A stretch of 64,000 nucleotides of DNA from Plutella xylostella (Eukaryota; Arthropoda; Insecta; Lepidoptera; Plutellidae), in NCBI RefSeq assembly GCF_932276165.1, contig NC_064009.1, forward strand, positions 6,696,001 through 6,760,000, read 5' to 3'. Positions 14,131 to 25,100 of this stretch are shown here, piece after piece. Position 1 is the stretch's first letter. Each line of letters opens with the position of its first letter. Both the position numbers and the translations under genes were made by a program. The notes under the pieces were generated by a model. The model ran no database searches and was not told where the DNA came from. It saw only the letters and a program-made list of their open reading frames with translations.

Positions 14131-16302
14131 CAATTATTTCCGCCGTAGTTTTCTCACGCTTACACATACATGCAGACGATCTCGTAATTTGCACTCGGAC
14201 GCGGCTGCGCGTGTGTGCGTTTATCGGAAATTAGTTCTGCTGCAAGCATCAGGGTATTAGGAATTGACAATGCCGCTGATTGGACGGATGGGAAGCCCGC
14301 CACGTGGACTTACATTAAACATGCACAACATTGAGTAATACTTTAAAACGGCTGCAAAACACAAATTATGACGGCAACAATGCTAGCCTTGTGATTAAGC
14401 ACCTGTGTTTTCTAATAGTATTTCTATTCCGTTCTGACTACCGTAGAATGTGTTTATTTATTAATATTACCGACTTGCCTACTTGGTGAACTATGATTTC
14501 AGTTAATTCAAATGCAGTAAAGTAGGTACTCAGTATTCACAAAGGTAAATACTAACTTACGTAACCTAGGAAGTGTAAATTAATTTGCCTGCTTTCCCCA
14601 TAAGTATACATATGACAGCTACGTAGTAGTTCTGAAAAACATTTGTTGACATATTAGAATTTTCCCCAAGAAATCTGATTGGAATTTAAAGATTGATATA
14701 ATCTGAAAATTTTAATACCCCAAGGCTGTGAGTTCTCATGGAATTATTGGCATGTGGACAAATATTTAACTAACCTAACATGTTTGTTTACTTACTGTAA
14801 TTGATACAGCATTTTATCAGCAAATTTTCAAGGACTGTCCACTGAAACTCCACACCTTTTGTCAATGATGCTTAGTATCAAGGACTTTCATGAAAAAAAT
14901 ATTTATAGTTCGATTAAAATTCTATGTTTATCGCAAAAGCGAACATCCGGTGTCTAGTGCGGCATGGCAGATTTAGTGCTAACTTTGTCTGGATATCATA
15001 CAGAGAAGTTAATAATATAGTTAAGTGACTTGTTCTAATCTTTTTTCAAACACCTTTTTACATAATTTTCGTGTACTCACCTATCTCCTGTGGGTTTACT
15101 GGCAAGGAACCTTCACCTTTCTACTTACTTTGTAATATTTGTGCAATGAAGAAATTAAATTAATTTACATGTTCTTAGTCATTCTTTATATTGCATATTC
15201 ATAATTAGTCAGTTGGTTTCGAGGAAATCTAATAGGGAAACCAAGAAACCGATAATAATTATGACTTTGTGAATGGGGAAAGTGGAAAAAATATGTAATA
15301 AGGTAAAACCAATTCTAGTTATCAATATGTAATCTAAGAAACTAAATATTTTTTAGATCCCTGAAGATGGTCATATGACTAACTGACAAATGATAAAATC
15401 AATAACAGCTAGAGGTATTTGTTTGATCAGAATGGCTAACTAGAACGTTATATCAACACCTAAAAGTATATTTGATAAAATGTCTTTAGATAACCGAGAT
15501 GACGGATTAATCTCAATTTATCTGAATTAAGTAAATAGATAAGAAAATTATTGAGTCAACTTTATTTAGGCTTACTACAGGCGTATTTTTTTCTTTTAAT
15601 TTACTGGTTTTGGTTTTTGTACCAAAAATTTAATCTTTTAAGAAAAAAATGACCATAACTAAGTACCTAATTCATATAATCTTTCTTATCTAAAAGGTTC
15701 AATAACTTATTTTCATCATCCGCTATATGTATATCAAGGTATCAATCAGTATTGGATGTAGTATTAAATGTTCTAGAACTGTAAGCATAAATTGTCCGCC
15801 CTGTATTTAATTGTAGACGTGTCGGCTTTGACAGGCCGTGACAGGCTGTCACTTCAATAAATCGATGGCTCTTGTTTGCGCAAACGACGGTTAGATAAGC
15901 ACGCAACGATTAGGTACCGTATATTTTAATTTCAGTTTGAAACTTATGGGAACAGTCTTATCAGTATTTGTTGTTCAATTTCCTGCGAGCGTGGAGATAG
16001 CCAAGAAGACGGTCATTGTCTAGTGAAGTGCGTGGATAATATATTACTGAATGTAAATCTGTTTAGGCGTAACTAGACTGATATAAATGAACGACCTAAT
16101 TCGCGTTCAGTACATAATACTACCGGTTGGCCATGCTTTATTCATTGAAGTCGCACAGCCGAATAAAAGAGTGAAACAAGCGGCGACTCCACCCACTTCC
16201 GCCAATGACAATACTCATACAAATCTATACAAAAGTCGCCTTCAGCTGGTCTAATTTAAACTCTACAAGTAATGCGATTTTGTTCAATTGGAATCTTTAA
16301 AT

Positions 16303-16376
16303 TAGGTAGGTACCCTACCTACCTATTTGAGTTTTTAGGATTTTTGGTCTTAACATAGTGCATGTGTTTGTTGCAG
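16303..16376 (+). promoter_or_regulatory. 3' splice-site region of the first coding exon, with a perfect hairpin
   Basis: A 10-bp perfect inverted repeat, TAGGTAGGTA (16303-16312) and TACCTACCTA (16316-16325), closes on a 3-nt loop, CCC. A branch-point candidate CTTAAC follows at 16349-16354, then a modest pyrimidine tract and the AG at 16375-16376. The hairpin sits about 25 nt upstream of the branch site. The acceptor is inferred from the frame and consensus only. Confidence 0.5.
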
Positions 16377-16412
16377 GAGAGCATGTGATGCCGGCCCCTG
16401 ACGCCCGGCGCG
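16377..16412 (+). promoter_or_regulatory. Short 5' leader before the zfh2 start with chained upstream ORFs
   Basis: The acceptor TGTTTGTTGCAG ends at 16376, so mature leader sequence here begins GAGAGC. It carries ATG-TGA (16383-16388), a start immediately followed by stop, with A at -3. Its TGA overlaps a second ATG at 16388, which opens a 19-codon ORF ending at TAG 16445-16447, past the main ATG at 16413. The main ATG has G at -3. Such an arrangement would be expected to lower initiation at the main start; that effect is inferred. Confidence 0.55.
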
Positions 16413-19140
16413 ATGCCCACGCCGCTGCAGCCCGGCGGCCCCGCTAGCGGCCCGCCCCCGGAGCGCAAGCGGCGCCGCAAGCGCGACGACCCGCAGAGTT
16501 CCGCCGCCCTCGAGCCCGACGACGACGACGGCGACATGAGTCCCGAGGAGGAGCCTCGCGCGGTGCCGGCGGCCCCCGCGGCCCCAGCCCCGGCGCCCGC
16601 GCCCGCCCCCACCTCCCCGCCCGCCGCGCCCGACGCCGTCGACCTCACCTCGCGCCGCGACTCGCCACCACTCTCCTCCGACGTGGAACGCTTCGATGGC
16701 AAGATCGTCTACAACCCTGATGGCTCCGCCTACATCATCGAAGACCCTGATCTCTCTGAGGGCGAGACGAGCCTCTCCGATCTCCCTAAGATTGAACCCG
16801 GCTGCATCGTCGACAGCCGCGACAGCAACGCTGTGGAGAGACAACTCGACCTGCCCCAAATAGCTAGTGCGTTCTATGTCTCAAGGAATCCATCGCTGTA
16901 CGGTGCTCTTTATGGGAGGTTGGCCGCTGAACGTGCCCGGACGAGACCTGATGCACCAGTGATGCATAGTTACAGGGTGTTCAGTTTTCGAGGGGGAAAG
17001 GACACACCAAGACCCCACTCGCCACCAGCTGAGAGTCCAGTTAGCGTGCCTGTTAAACCGATTCTTATGTGTTTTATATGTAAATTGAGTTTTGGTTACG
17101 CCAAATCTTTTGTGGCTCATGCACAATCAGACCATTGCCTAACATTGCTCGACTCTGAAAAGGATGCTCTGTCGAGAGAAAATGCTTCGGCTATTATACA
17201 ATGTGTTGGAAAGGACAAAGAAGCTCTTGTCTCATTTTTGGAACCCGTAGGAGCCGCAGCTCCCCCAAGAGCGTCGGCTTCAGGAAGCCCTACAAATGTT
17301 TCAGGATTATCAAGTCCATCCATAGACAAACGCCCGGAAATGACAAACTCCATGGACCGAGATATGGACACGATGATGTCAAATGGCACTTGTGAAGATA
17401 GAAGACCGAGCCCTCCCGCGTGGAGACCACCTAGGTCCATTGCGGAGTCGATGCTCCCACAACATTCCTTGATCTCTGTAGCACATCCTCATACAATAAA
17501 TGCATCAGTGCAGCCACGTGTTAGCCCAAATTCTTCGCCACCGTTTCAAGCAACACCGCCAGCCTTCTTATCGGGCACAACGATAGGAGTCTGCCCTGAT
17601 CATCTTGGAGGGCGGCCGTCTGGAGCTGATTGCCCAAAATGTGAACTGATTCTAAACTCGGGCAGACTAGGCGGCCCACTGGCTGGCATGCATAGCAGAA
17701 ATTCTTGCAAAACCCTTAAGTGCCCGAAATGCAATTGGCACTATAAATATCAGGAGACATTAGAGATTCATATGAAGGAAAAACATCCAGAGGCCGAGAC
17801 TAGTTGCATTTACTGTATAGCTGGTCAACCCCATCCACGACTGGCCCGTGGAGAAACCTATACCTGTGGCTACAAACCATACAGATGTGAAGTGTGCAAT
17901 TACTCAACGACGACAAAGGGGAACCTTAGCATTCATATGCAATCTGATAAACATCTGAACAACATGCAAGAGCTGCAGAATGGAGGCAACCCTGGAGAAA
18001 ATACAATGCCACCTGCTCCTCAACATACTCCCCCAGGCGTGCACAAACCCCCACTACCGCATCACTCTCCCCTGGGACAGAAACCAAAGCCTACGTTTCG
18101 GTGTGATGTGTGCAACTATGAGACAAATGTTGCTAGAAATCTCAGAATACACATGACTTCAGAAAAACACACCCACAACATGCTTGTATTGCAGCAGAAC
18201 GTCAAGCATATGCAAACTCTTTCAGCTCTACACCACAGGCAACAAAGCCAGCAACAACTAGAAAGTCTATTACATTTCCACGGAGGTGATGCTCCTCCTC
18301 AGAATCCAGAGGCTGCTTTAGCTGATATGGCATACAATCAAGCATTAATGATCCAACTGATGACTGGTGGCCCAGGTCCATCTCCACCGGAACTTGGTGC
18401 CCATTTGGATGTTGGACTGAACCCAGAAGCTATGGAGCCACCGCCGGAGCCGGCTGACCCCGAACCAGAAAGAACATACCACTGCTGCATCTGCAACTGT
18501 TTCTCCACCGACTCATTAGAAGCGCTTGGTCACCATTTAGCGCAAGATCGTACAAAGATAAGAGAACAGGAGATCCTGGCGCTGGTCGCAGGACATTACG
18601 TTTGCAAATTATGCACGTACAAGACTAACTTGAAGGCGAACTTCCAGTTGCACTGCAAGACTGACAAGCACTTGCAGCGACTGCAGCACGTGAACCACGT
18701 GAAGGAAGGAGGTCCAAGGAACGAGTGGAAGCTGAAGTTCTGTGGTGGTGTGGGTACGGGTGGCGCCGGCGTCGGCGGAGTGCAAGTGAGGTGTTGTGCG
18801 TGTGATTACTACACGAACTCTGCTCATAAGTTGCAACTGCACGCGGCTGGAGCGAGGCACGAGGCGGCGGCGCTGCTGCTGCGGCACGTGCGGGACTGCG
18901 CGGCGCGGCTGCCTCGCGAGCGTCCCCGCGTGTACCGCTGTGCGCTGTGCGGCTTTGGAGCCCCACACCGCCTGCCGCTGTTACAGCATGTGCGCTCCGT
19001 CAAGCATCTTCAGATGGAGCAGATCCATCAGCTGCAGCGGCGCTCGGAGGGCAAGGACCCCACGCCCGACGTCGCCGAGCTCTTCCAAGTCATCCCTCAG
19101 CCGGCTGAGTTGTCGAGCCCGTACGATCAACAAGAAAATG
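16413..19140 (+). CDS. zfh2: zfh2 coding exon 1: acidic/proline-rich N-terminus and zinc fingers 1-8
   Basis: Encodes residues 1-909 plus the first base of codon 910. Order: basic patch (residues 18-24), acidic run, Ala/Pro-rich linker, AVDLT, then the family block around KIVYNPDGSAYIIE. Fingers begin at Cys220 (CFICKLSFGYAKSF), 437 (CPKCNWHYKYQ), 492, 564, 691 (degenerate second half), 731, 794 and 843, all near C-X2-C-X12-H-X4-6-H spacing. The sequence GKDKEALVSFLEP after finger 1 and CGYKPYRCEVCNYSTTTKGN are hallmarks of ZFHX3/4. The 3' end is a strong donor, AATG|GTGAGT. An in-frame TGA 24 nt before the ATG rules out in-frame coding from upstream through the 16377 acceptor. A second possible acceptor (GCTGCAG ending at 16430) could give a longer N-terminus from an unseen exon. 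The first 270 nt are far more GC-rich than the middle of the exon. Confidence 0.95.
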
Positions 19141-22100
19141 GTGAGTGACTTCGACTCTACCTTTAATCTGAATTTAATAAGTACCAACCTTTCAAAGTAA
19201 AATCATTATTTACTTAGGTATTTTAACTAGCAAACACTTCAAGTTCCTATTCATTTCATTAAAAAAAACGTTGTTCAATTAAAAACTCTTAGTTAGATTT
19301 CTTACTTAATTGAGTGTTTATTGTATTGTGTTATCTGAAGATTTTCCAACCATGACGCCTCTATTGTTATTTTGCATTAACTTCCTTTAAACTATGTCTA
19401 CAATAGCCAATAACTCGTTGGAGCCAGGTTACAAGAAAAGAACAATAACATCTAAAGTACAAAAAAGATCTGACATTTCTGTCCACAAAAACAAAGGCAT
19501 GCGCGTGCGCAATGCTCAAGTGAGTTTACCACGTGATCCTGTAGATGGCGCTTACTGTCTTTAGAGCCTCACCACAAACGTACATGCAATAACAATAGTA
19601 TTTATTACTCGTATGCTAACAGCAGATTTCGTAACTCTTTTTATATAAAGCATGAAAATCCCATCAAAATTAATTCAACAAAAACCATTACCGGCCTTTC
19701 GTATCGATAAAGTAGTAAGTCAACTTATGAATGTGATTTCGAAACATCACTATCGGTTTCCAATTTAAAACGATTCGTTCCTTAATCAATTTTATTCCGC
19801 GTTTTTAGATCCCAGTTTCATTCTTGTGACCGTTGTTAACAGACATAGGTACATTTTATTCGGTGTTAATTTCGTAAGGTACTCTACTTTTGTTATTTAA
19901 AGGCTATATTTAGTGATAAATTACCGCTAACAGGAGACCTCATTATAACCCACCGCATTACCATCACGTCGTGCTCAATCTACGAGGCAATCTCCATTTT
20001 AAGCGATGAGCATTTAGCGAGGAATTCGTAATCACAATAATGAGATAATTACACACGGACAAAATTTAATTTAAGGCGCGCAACATTAGAACAGGTTTCT
20101 TTAATTACGTACGCCTTACACGGTGTCGCCACATTCGGAGCTCGTCATTGGCCGTCGGCGGCTCCGCCCCGCGCGCGAGAGAGACGGGGCGAAGATTTGA
20201 ATTGAGAACGCGAATTTTCCATAAGTACCGCACACGGGACAATGACTCGCATTACGTATGTGGCCGTCGCGCATTAAGGATGATTGCCCTCTTGTGATGA
20301 GGCAGCTACATCATCGTACAATGTCGCCGGCCGCATTGCCCCTCGCTTGTTTATGACCACGGTGAAATACGATAAACTCCAAGAGAAATGTAGAGGCGAA
20401 AGAAATCCGGCTTACCTCCATTGTGTCCCTCATGTTTATGCTTATTACTTATTTTCACCTTATGTGTAAGGAGTAAGTTGAAATGATCGTTTTTCAAATA
20501 AATTTTCGGGTTGAATCAGCTTTCGACATAAAACAGGGTGAGTATTTAAAGTCATGTTGAAACAAAGTAAAATTATATTTAACGATGACTTGATAAAACT
20601 AAAGTCTAAACTGGTAAGACTTAACCCCCTTAAATATGTCAGAAAACTTGAATCTGAGAACAAAAAGAGAAGCTCCCTTAGCAGCGGTTTATTGATGATG
20701 CATCTGCATCGTTGATAGTGACGCTTATAATCACGAAAATATTTAATCACATACATTTTTAACGTACACATCTACATAATTTGCTAATTTATCAATAGGT
20801 AAATAAAATTACATATTAAATTATTTCAATGTGTTAGCATCTGATTCTGATAATTACAATCTCTAAAACAAAAAGTTTGTATTAAGTGCTAATCTTAAAT
20901 CTGTATAGAAAATCGCAACACTCGAATCGCGCAAGGTCCTATGTAAAAGCAAAACGTCCGAGCCCTGGCTCCCTTTGTGTCAGTGACGCCACGTTGTAAA
21001 AATCCTGACCTAAATCTCGCGAAACAAAACTCTGGCACACAATACTTACTTTACAGCGCTATAACGATGTGGTGTTTCGGAAGAAAAGACCCTTTGTCCA
21101 TTGACAAAAAGCGTTGGAGATCGCATTTATGCAGACGATCCTGGCCCGTCTACCTGGCATTGTTCTATGCTCCTACCAGACTGTGGGTCGGCGATTTTAC
21201 TCATAAATAATTACATTCACTGGTCAGTCTTGAATTAGGGCCAGTATTGCGTTATTATTACTCGGATTTACTTATCCCTCTCCCCTTCATTAGATGTAAC
21301 GGTTTTGACTGCTTAAAACTATAGAACGGGTTCTGACGAGGGGACCAACTGGTTACCTTTTGTTCGACTGTGAGATAATTTCAAGTTTTAATTAAGCACA
21401 ATTGAAACCCCTGTGAAAATTTGTTTTGAGCTACGCAAATTTTTTTGGACCTACAATCTGACCATAAAGGAAGTTTCAATTTGCTATGGTGTTCAGTTAT
21501 AATATCGATACTATTCATCCGGTTAAAAATATAAGCGCGAAACGACAAACTTTTTTTTTGGGAGAGTGAAATCTTTTCAATATGTCCAATCCACGTGCAT
21601 TGTTACGATTTGTCACTAACGTGAAGCTTTATCTACGCACTTATAACAATAGCAAGACAGCATCTCTGCTTGAATCTCAAAGTCACCTAATAATGTAAAA
21701 TTGGAACGTTACATTAACGAATCAGCTATATCCCCGGCTCAGCCGTCTTTCACCTTCCTTATTTGAGCGTAAACAATGCGGCCAGCTTCCTTCACACGCT
21801 GCCGCGGTCTTATCCCCTGGTCAAATAATAATTGCACTCTCACAGACACACATCTTATACCATCTTCTCGCTCACACTCATTGCCGTTCACATATTATAT
21901 CTCAAATGCATTTGATCCGATGCGAAACGAAATATTTGAACCTTTTGTAATAATGAACAATGATTGTTTGCCCGTCCTGTATCTTCTTTGTGTGCAAAAT
22001 TACAATAAACTTGTTACGTTAGCAGTGTGAATGTGTGCGTACGGGATGGCTGAGCCGATACTTTTGTCTTGCCGGGACGTCGCAAACAAAACGAGCCCTA

Positions 22101-25100
22101 TTAATAATATAAAAGGAGCAGAATTTTATTTTTAACTCACAATTCAGAAAAGTAACAAACGTTTGCACCGAACAATAGTAAGCTTCATTTATAGAAATAA
22201 TCTTTTTTGCAGATAAATCTCACGTAGACATTTAAGATTTTGGATACAAACTGGAATTCATTCGTTTAGTAGATTCCATAGCGCGAGGACCGCGAACTTA
22301 CTTTATTGAATTAGTACTTATCTTGTTACAATAAAGTTTTCTTTGTCAACAGATAATAAAGAACCAATCGATCAGAAACCTGAATTGACTCAAGAACAGA
22401 AGATGATGAGATTCATTGAACAACATCAACAACAACAACAGCAACAGCAGCCACAGTCTCAGCAACAATCTGCAAATGAAAGAGATGAAGAGCGCGAGAC
22501 GCCCGGCCCGCACGCCTGTCCGTACTGCAACTTCAGCTGCAACAATGAAGCTCGGCTCCACGTGCACGTGGCTTCAACTCACGGGGAGACCGCCCGCCAC
22601 TTCATCTGCCCCCTCTGCCAAGACGCGTTTAAGGATAGAACTGCCCTAGAGCGACACGTCATGCAAATACATTCAGTGAACTCTGAGGGCTTGCAGAGAC
22701 TGCTGCTACTCGTGGACCAGAGCCACTGGCTCAACGGAGGTGTTCAACAACGAGATGAATCTCGCCAAGGTGAGGAGGAACGAGAAATCTCTTCACCGCG
22801 CTCAGAAGGAAGCGCCGACGGTGAAACTGAAAGGTGCAACGCTTGCAACCGCACTTTCCGCAACGTTGATGAGCTGTGCCAGCACCAAAATGAATCTGGA
22901 CACCTTGAACTGAAACAAACTCCTCAAGGACCTGGATATGTCTGCTGGAAGAAAGGCTGCAACCTGTACTTCGACTCAGCCCACGCTCTCCAGAACCACT
23001 TCAGGGAGGCTCATGCGCGTAACTCTACCGCGAACATGTCAGTGTCTGAGAAGCATGTTTACAAATACAGATGCAATCAATGCAGCCTTGCTTTCAAGAC
23101 CATAGAAAAGCTTCAACTTCATTCACAATATCACGTAATCCGAGATGCTACTAAATGCGTCTTGTGTGGCCGCAGCTTCCGGTCTGTGCTTGCCCTACAA
23201 AAGCATGTTGAAACTTCACACTCTGAGTTGACTGAAGAGGAATTGGCAGCATTCAAGAGAAGTCTGGCCTCAAATCCCCTCCTTCAAGGGGCACAAGGCA
23301 CTGCCCTCGATGCTTCAACTGCTGAACTTTTACGCAAAGAAGCCTTGAGAAGCCCTGATGATGAAATGGGTGAAATAGAAGATAGAGACTCGAGTGCTAC
23401 TGCAGCAGACGAATCAGGTCATAATGATGCTGAAAACTCAGATGATTCCATCATTTACAAAGATCAACAGTTCCTAGAAGACTACCTGAACTCTCAAGCC
23501 ATGGCTGAAGACTCATACAATGATCCTAACAGGAAATACAAGTGTCACCGATGCAAAGTAGCATTTACTCGCCAATCTTATCTGACAGCGCACAATAAGA
23601 CACTTCTGCACAGGAAAGGTGAGAAACTTACATACCCGATGGAGAAATACCTTGACCCTAACCGACCCTTCAAATGTGACGTATGCAAAGAGTCGTTCAC
23701 ACAAAAGAATATTTTGCTTGTGCATTACAATAGCGTTAGCCACTTGCACAAGTTGAAGCGAGCTATGCAGGAGCAGCAAAATAACAACAACGCGCCCGTG
23801 TCGCCGGGAGCCGGATCTGCGCCTTCTAATTTGACTCTCACACCAAAGAGTACGTCAAGCGAAGAAGATGACCGTAAAAGATACAAGTGCAACATCTGCA
23901 AAGTAGCCTATACTCAGGGCAGCACCCTCGACATTCACATGAGATCCGTGCTACACCAGACGCGCGCCGGTAAGTTGCAAGAACTAGCCGCAGCCGGACA
24001 CGTGGACTTATCGCGACCTTTAGTAGAGCAACCGGACAGAAACGACCCCGCCAAAATCTTACAAGACGTGTTGTCGCCGAAAAATACATCCCCTTCGTCG
24101 ACGAGCAGCGGGGGGCCGCGCTCGTCGCCCCCCGCGCGCCCCGCCACCCCCCGCTCCCCGCGCGCAGGTAGCGCCGCCTGCGAGCGCTGCCACGCGGCAT
24201 TCCCGTCCGCGGAGCTCCTCGACGCGCACCGACTCACTTCTTGCCCATTTGGCGATGCGCGGGCGCATTCGCCTCTAGGTGACGTAGACGCAGCCGCGTT
24301 AGACGAAATGGTCGCGAAGGGAAACCCGCCCAAAAGAAACTCACAAATGTATAAACAATTGCTAGAAACCTTCGGCTTCGACCTCGTCATGCAATACAAT
24401 GAAAACCAGCGGAGGAAAATGCAAGAAGAACGTGCGCGGGCGCCGAGCCCTCCGCCGCCGCCGCCGGAGGAGAAGCCTCCGGACAGTGAGAGCAAGTCGA
24501 CGTGCCAGCATTGCAACAAGGAGTTCTCAAGTGTGTTTGTGCTAAAGACGCACTGTGAAGAAGTGCACAAAGATAAAGTGCCGTTGGAGTTCCTGGAGCA
24601 GTTCGCCGAGCAGTTCAAGTCGGAGTACGAGAGGAAGTCAGGTGCGCCGAACTCGCCGCGTGCGGGGTCGCCGGCGCCGCAGGGCGACCGGTCGCCGTCG
24701 CCGCGCGGGGAGGGCGCCGGGAGTGCGAACGACAGCGCGAGCCAAGGCGAGGCGCAGGCGGGCGCGCTGCTGGCGGCCCAAGTGCAGGAGATGCAGGCGG
24801 CGCTGAACATGCTGCAACTGCAGCAGCAGCTGGGTCAGCTGCACCCGATGGTGGCGCAGATGCTGTCGCTGGGCCTGCCGCTGGGGCTCAACATGGGCGC
24901 GCTGGCCGCCATGAACCTGCAGCCGCCGCTGGTGCCGCTCATGCTGCCGCCGCCGCCCTTCGACTCCATGAACTTCGCGCACGACGCGCAGATGAAACAG
25001 CAACAGATGCTGCAGCAGCAGCAACAGGTTAGTGCTTTGTTACAATAGATTACATACTATTTTAATTCGTTTATTCGCAGTTATTTTTTTATCAGTTCAC

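Larger units (their letters stand above)
1..16302. other. Non-coding upstream region or 5' UTR intron of zfh2
   Basis: No reading frame here looks like a protein: all are under about 105 codons, AT-biased and without recognisable domains. Since the first coding exon begins at a splice acceptor, much of this is probably intron between an unseen 5' exon and 16377. Background is AT-rich. GC-richer patches rich in TAATTA-type homeobox cores stand out near 5100-5700, 9880-10060, 10340-10560, 11130-11480 and 12950-13420 and may be regulatory. A TAAGATAAATAATCTTTATTGC stretch near 7350 resembles the 3' tails of retroposons common in moths; that is only a resemblance. Confidence 0.6.

Noticed and set aside
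16350..16859. Minus-strand frames over the start of zfh2 exon 1
   Set aside because: Repetitive Gly/Arg/Ala content mirrors the Pro/Ala/Asp codons on the + strand; no independent start or domain.
24164..24175. Internal GCAGGTAGCG, a possible cryptic splice site in exon 2
   Set aside because: The frame continues through it into a good zinc finger (Cys1519), so no splicing is needed.
23935..24810. Long minus-strand open frame of 291 codons
   Set aside because: It lies antisense to the GC-rich coding exon 2 of zfh2, is Ala/Gly/Ser/Arg-rich and has no domain; a compositional shadow.
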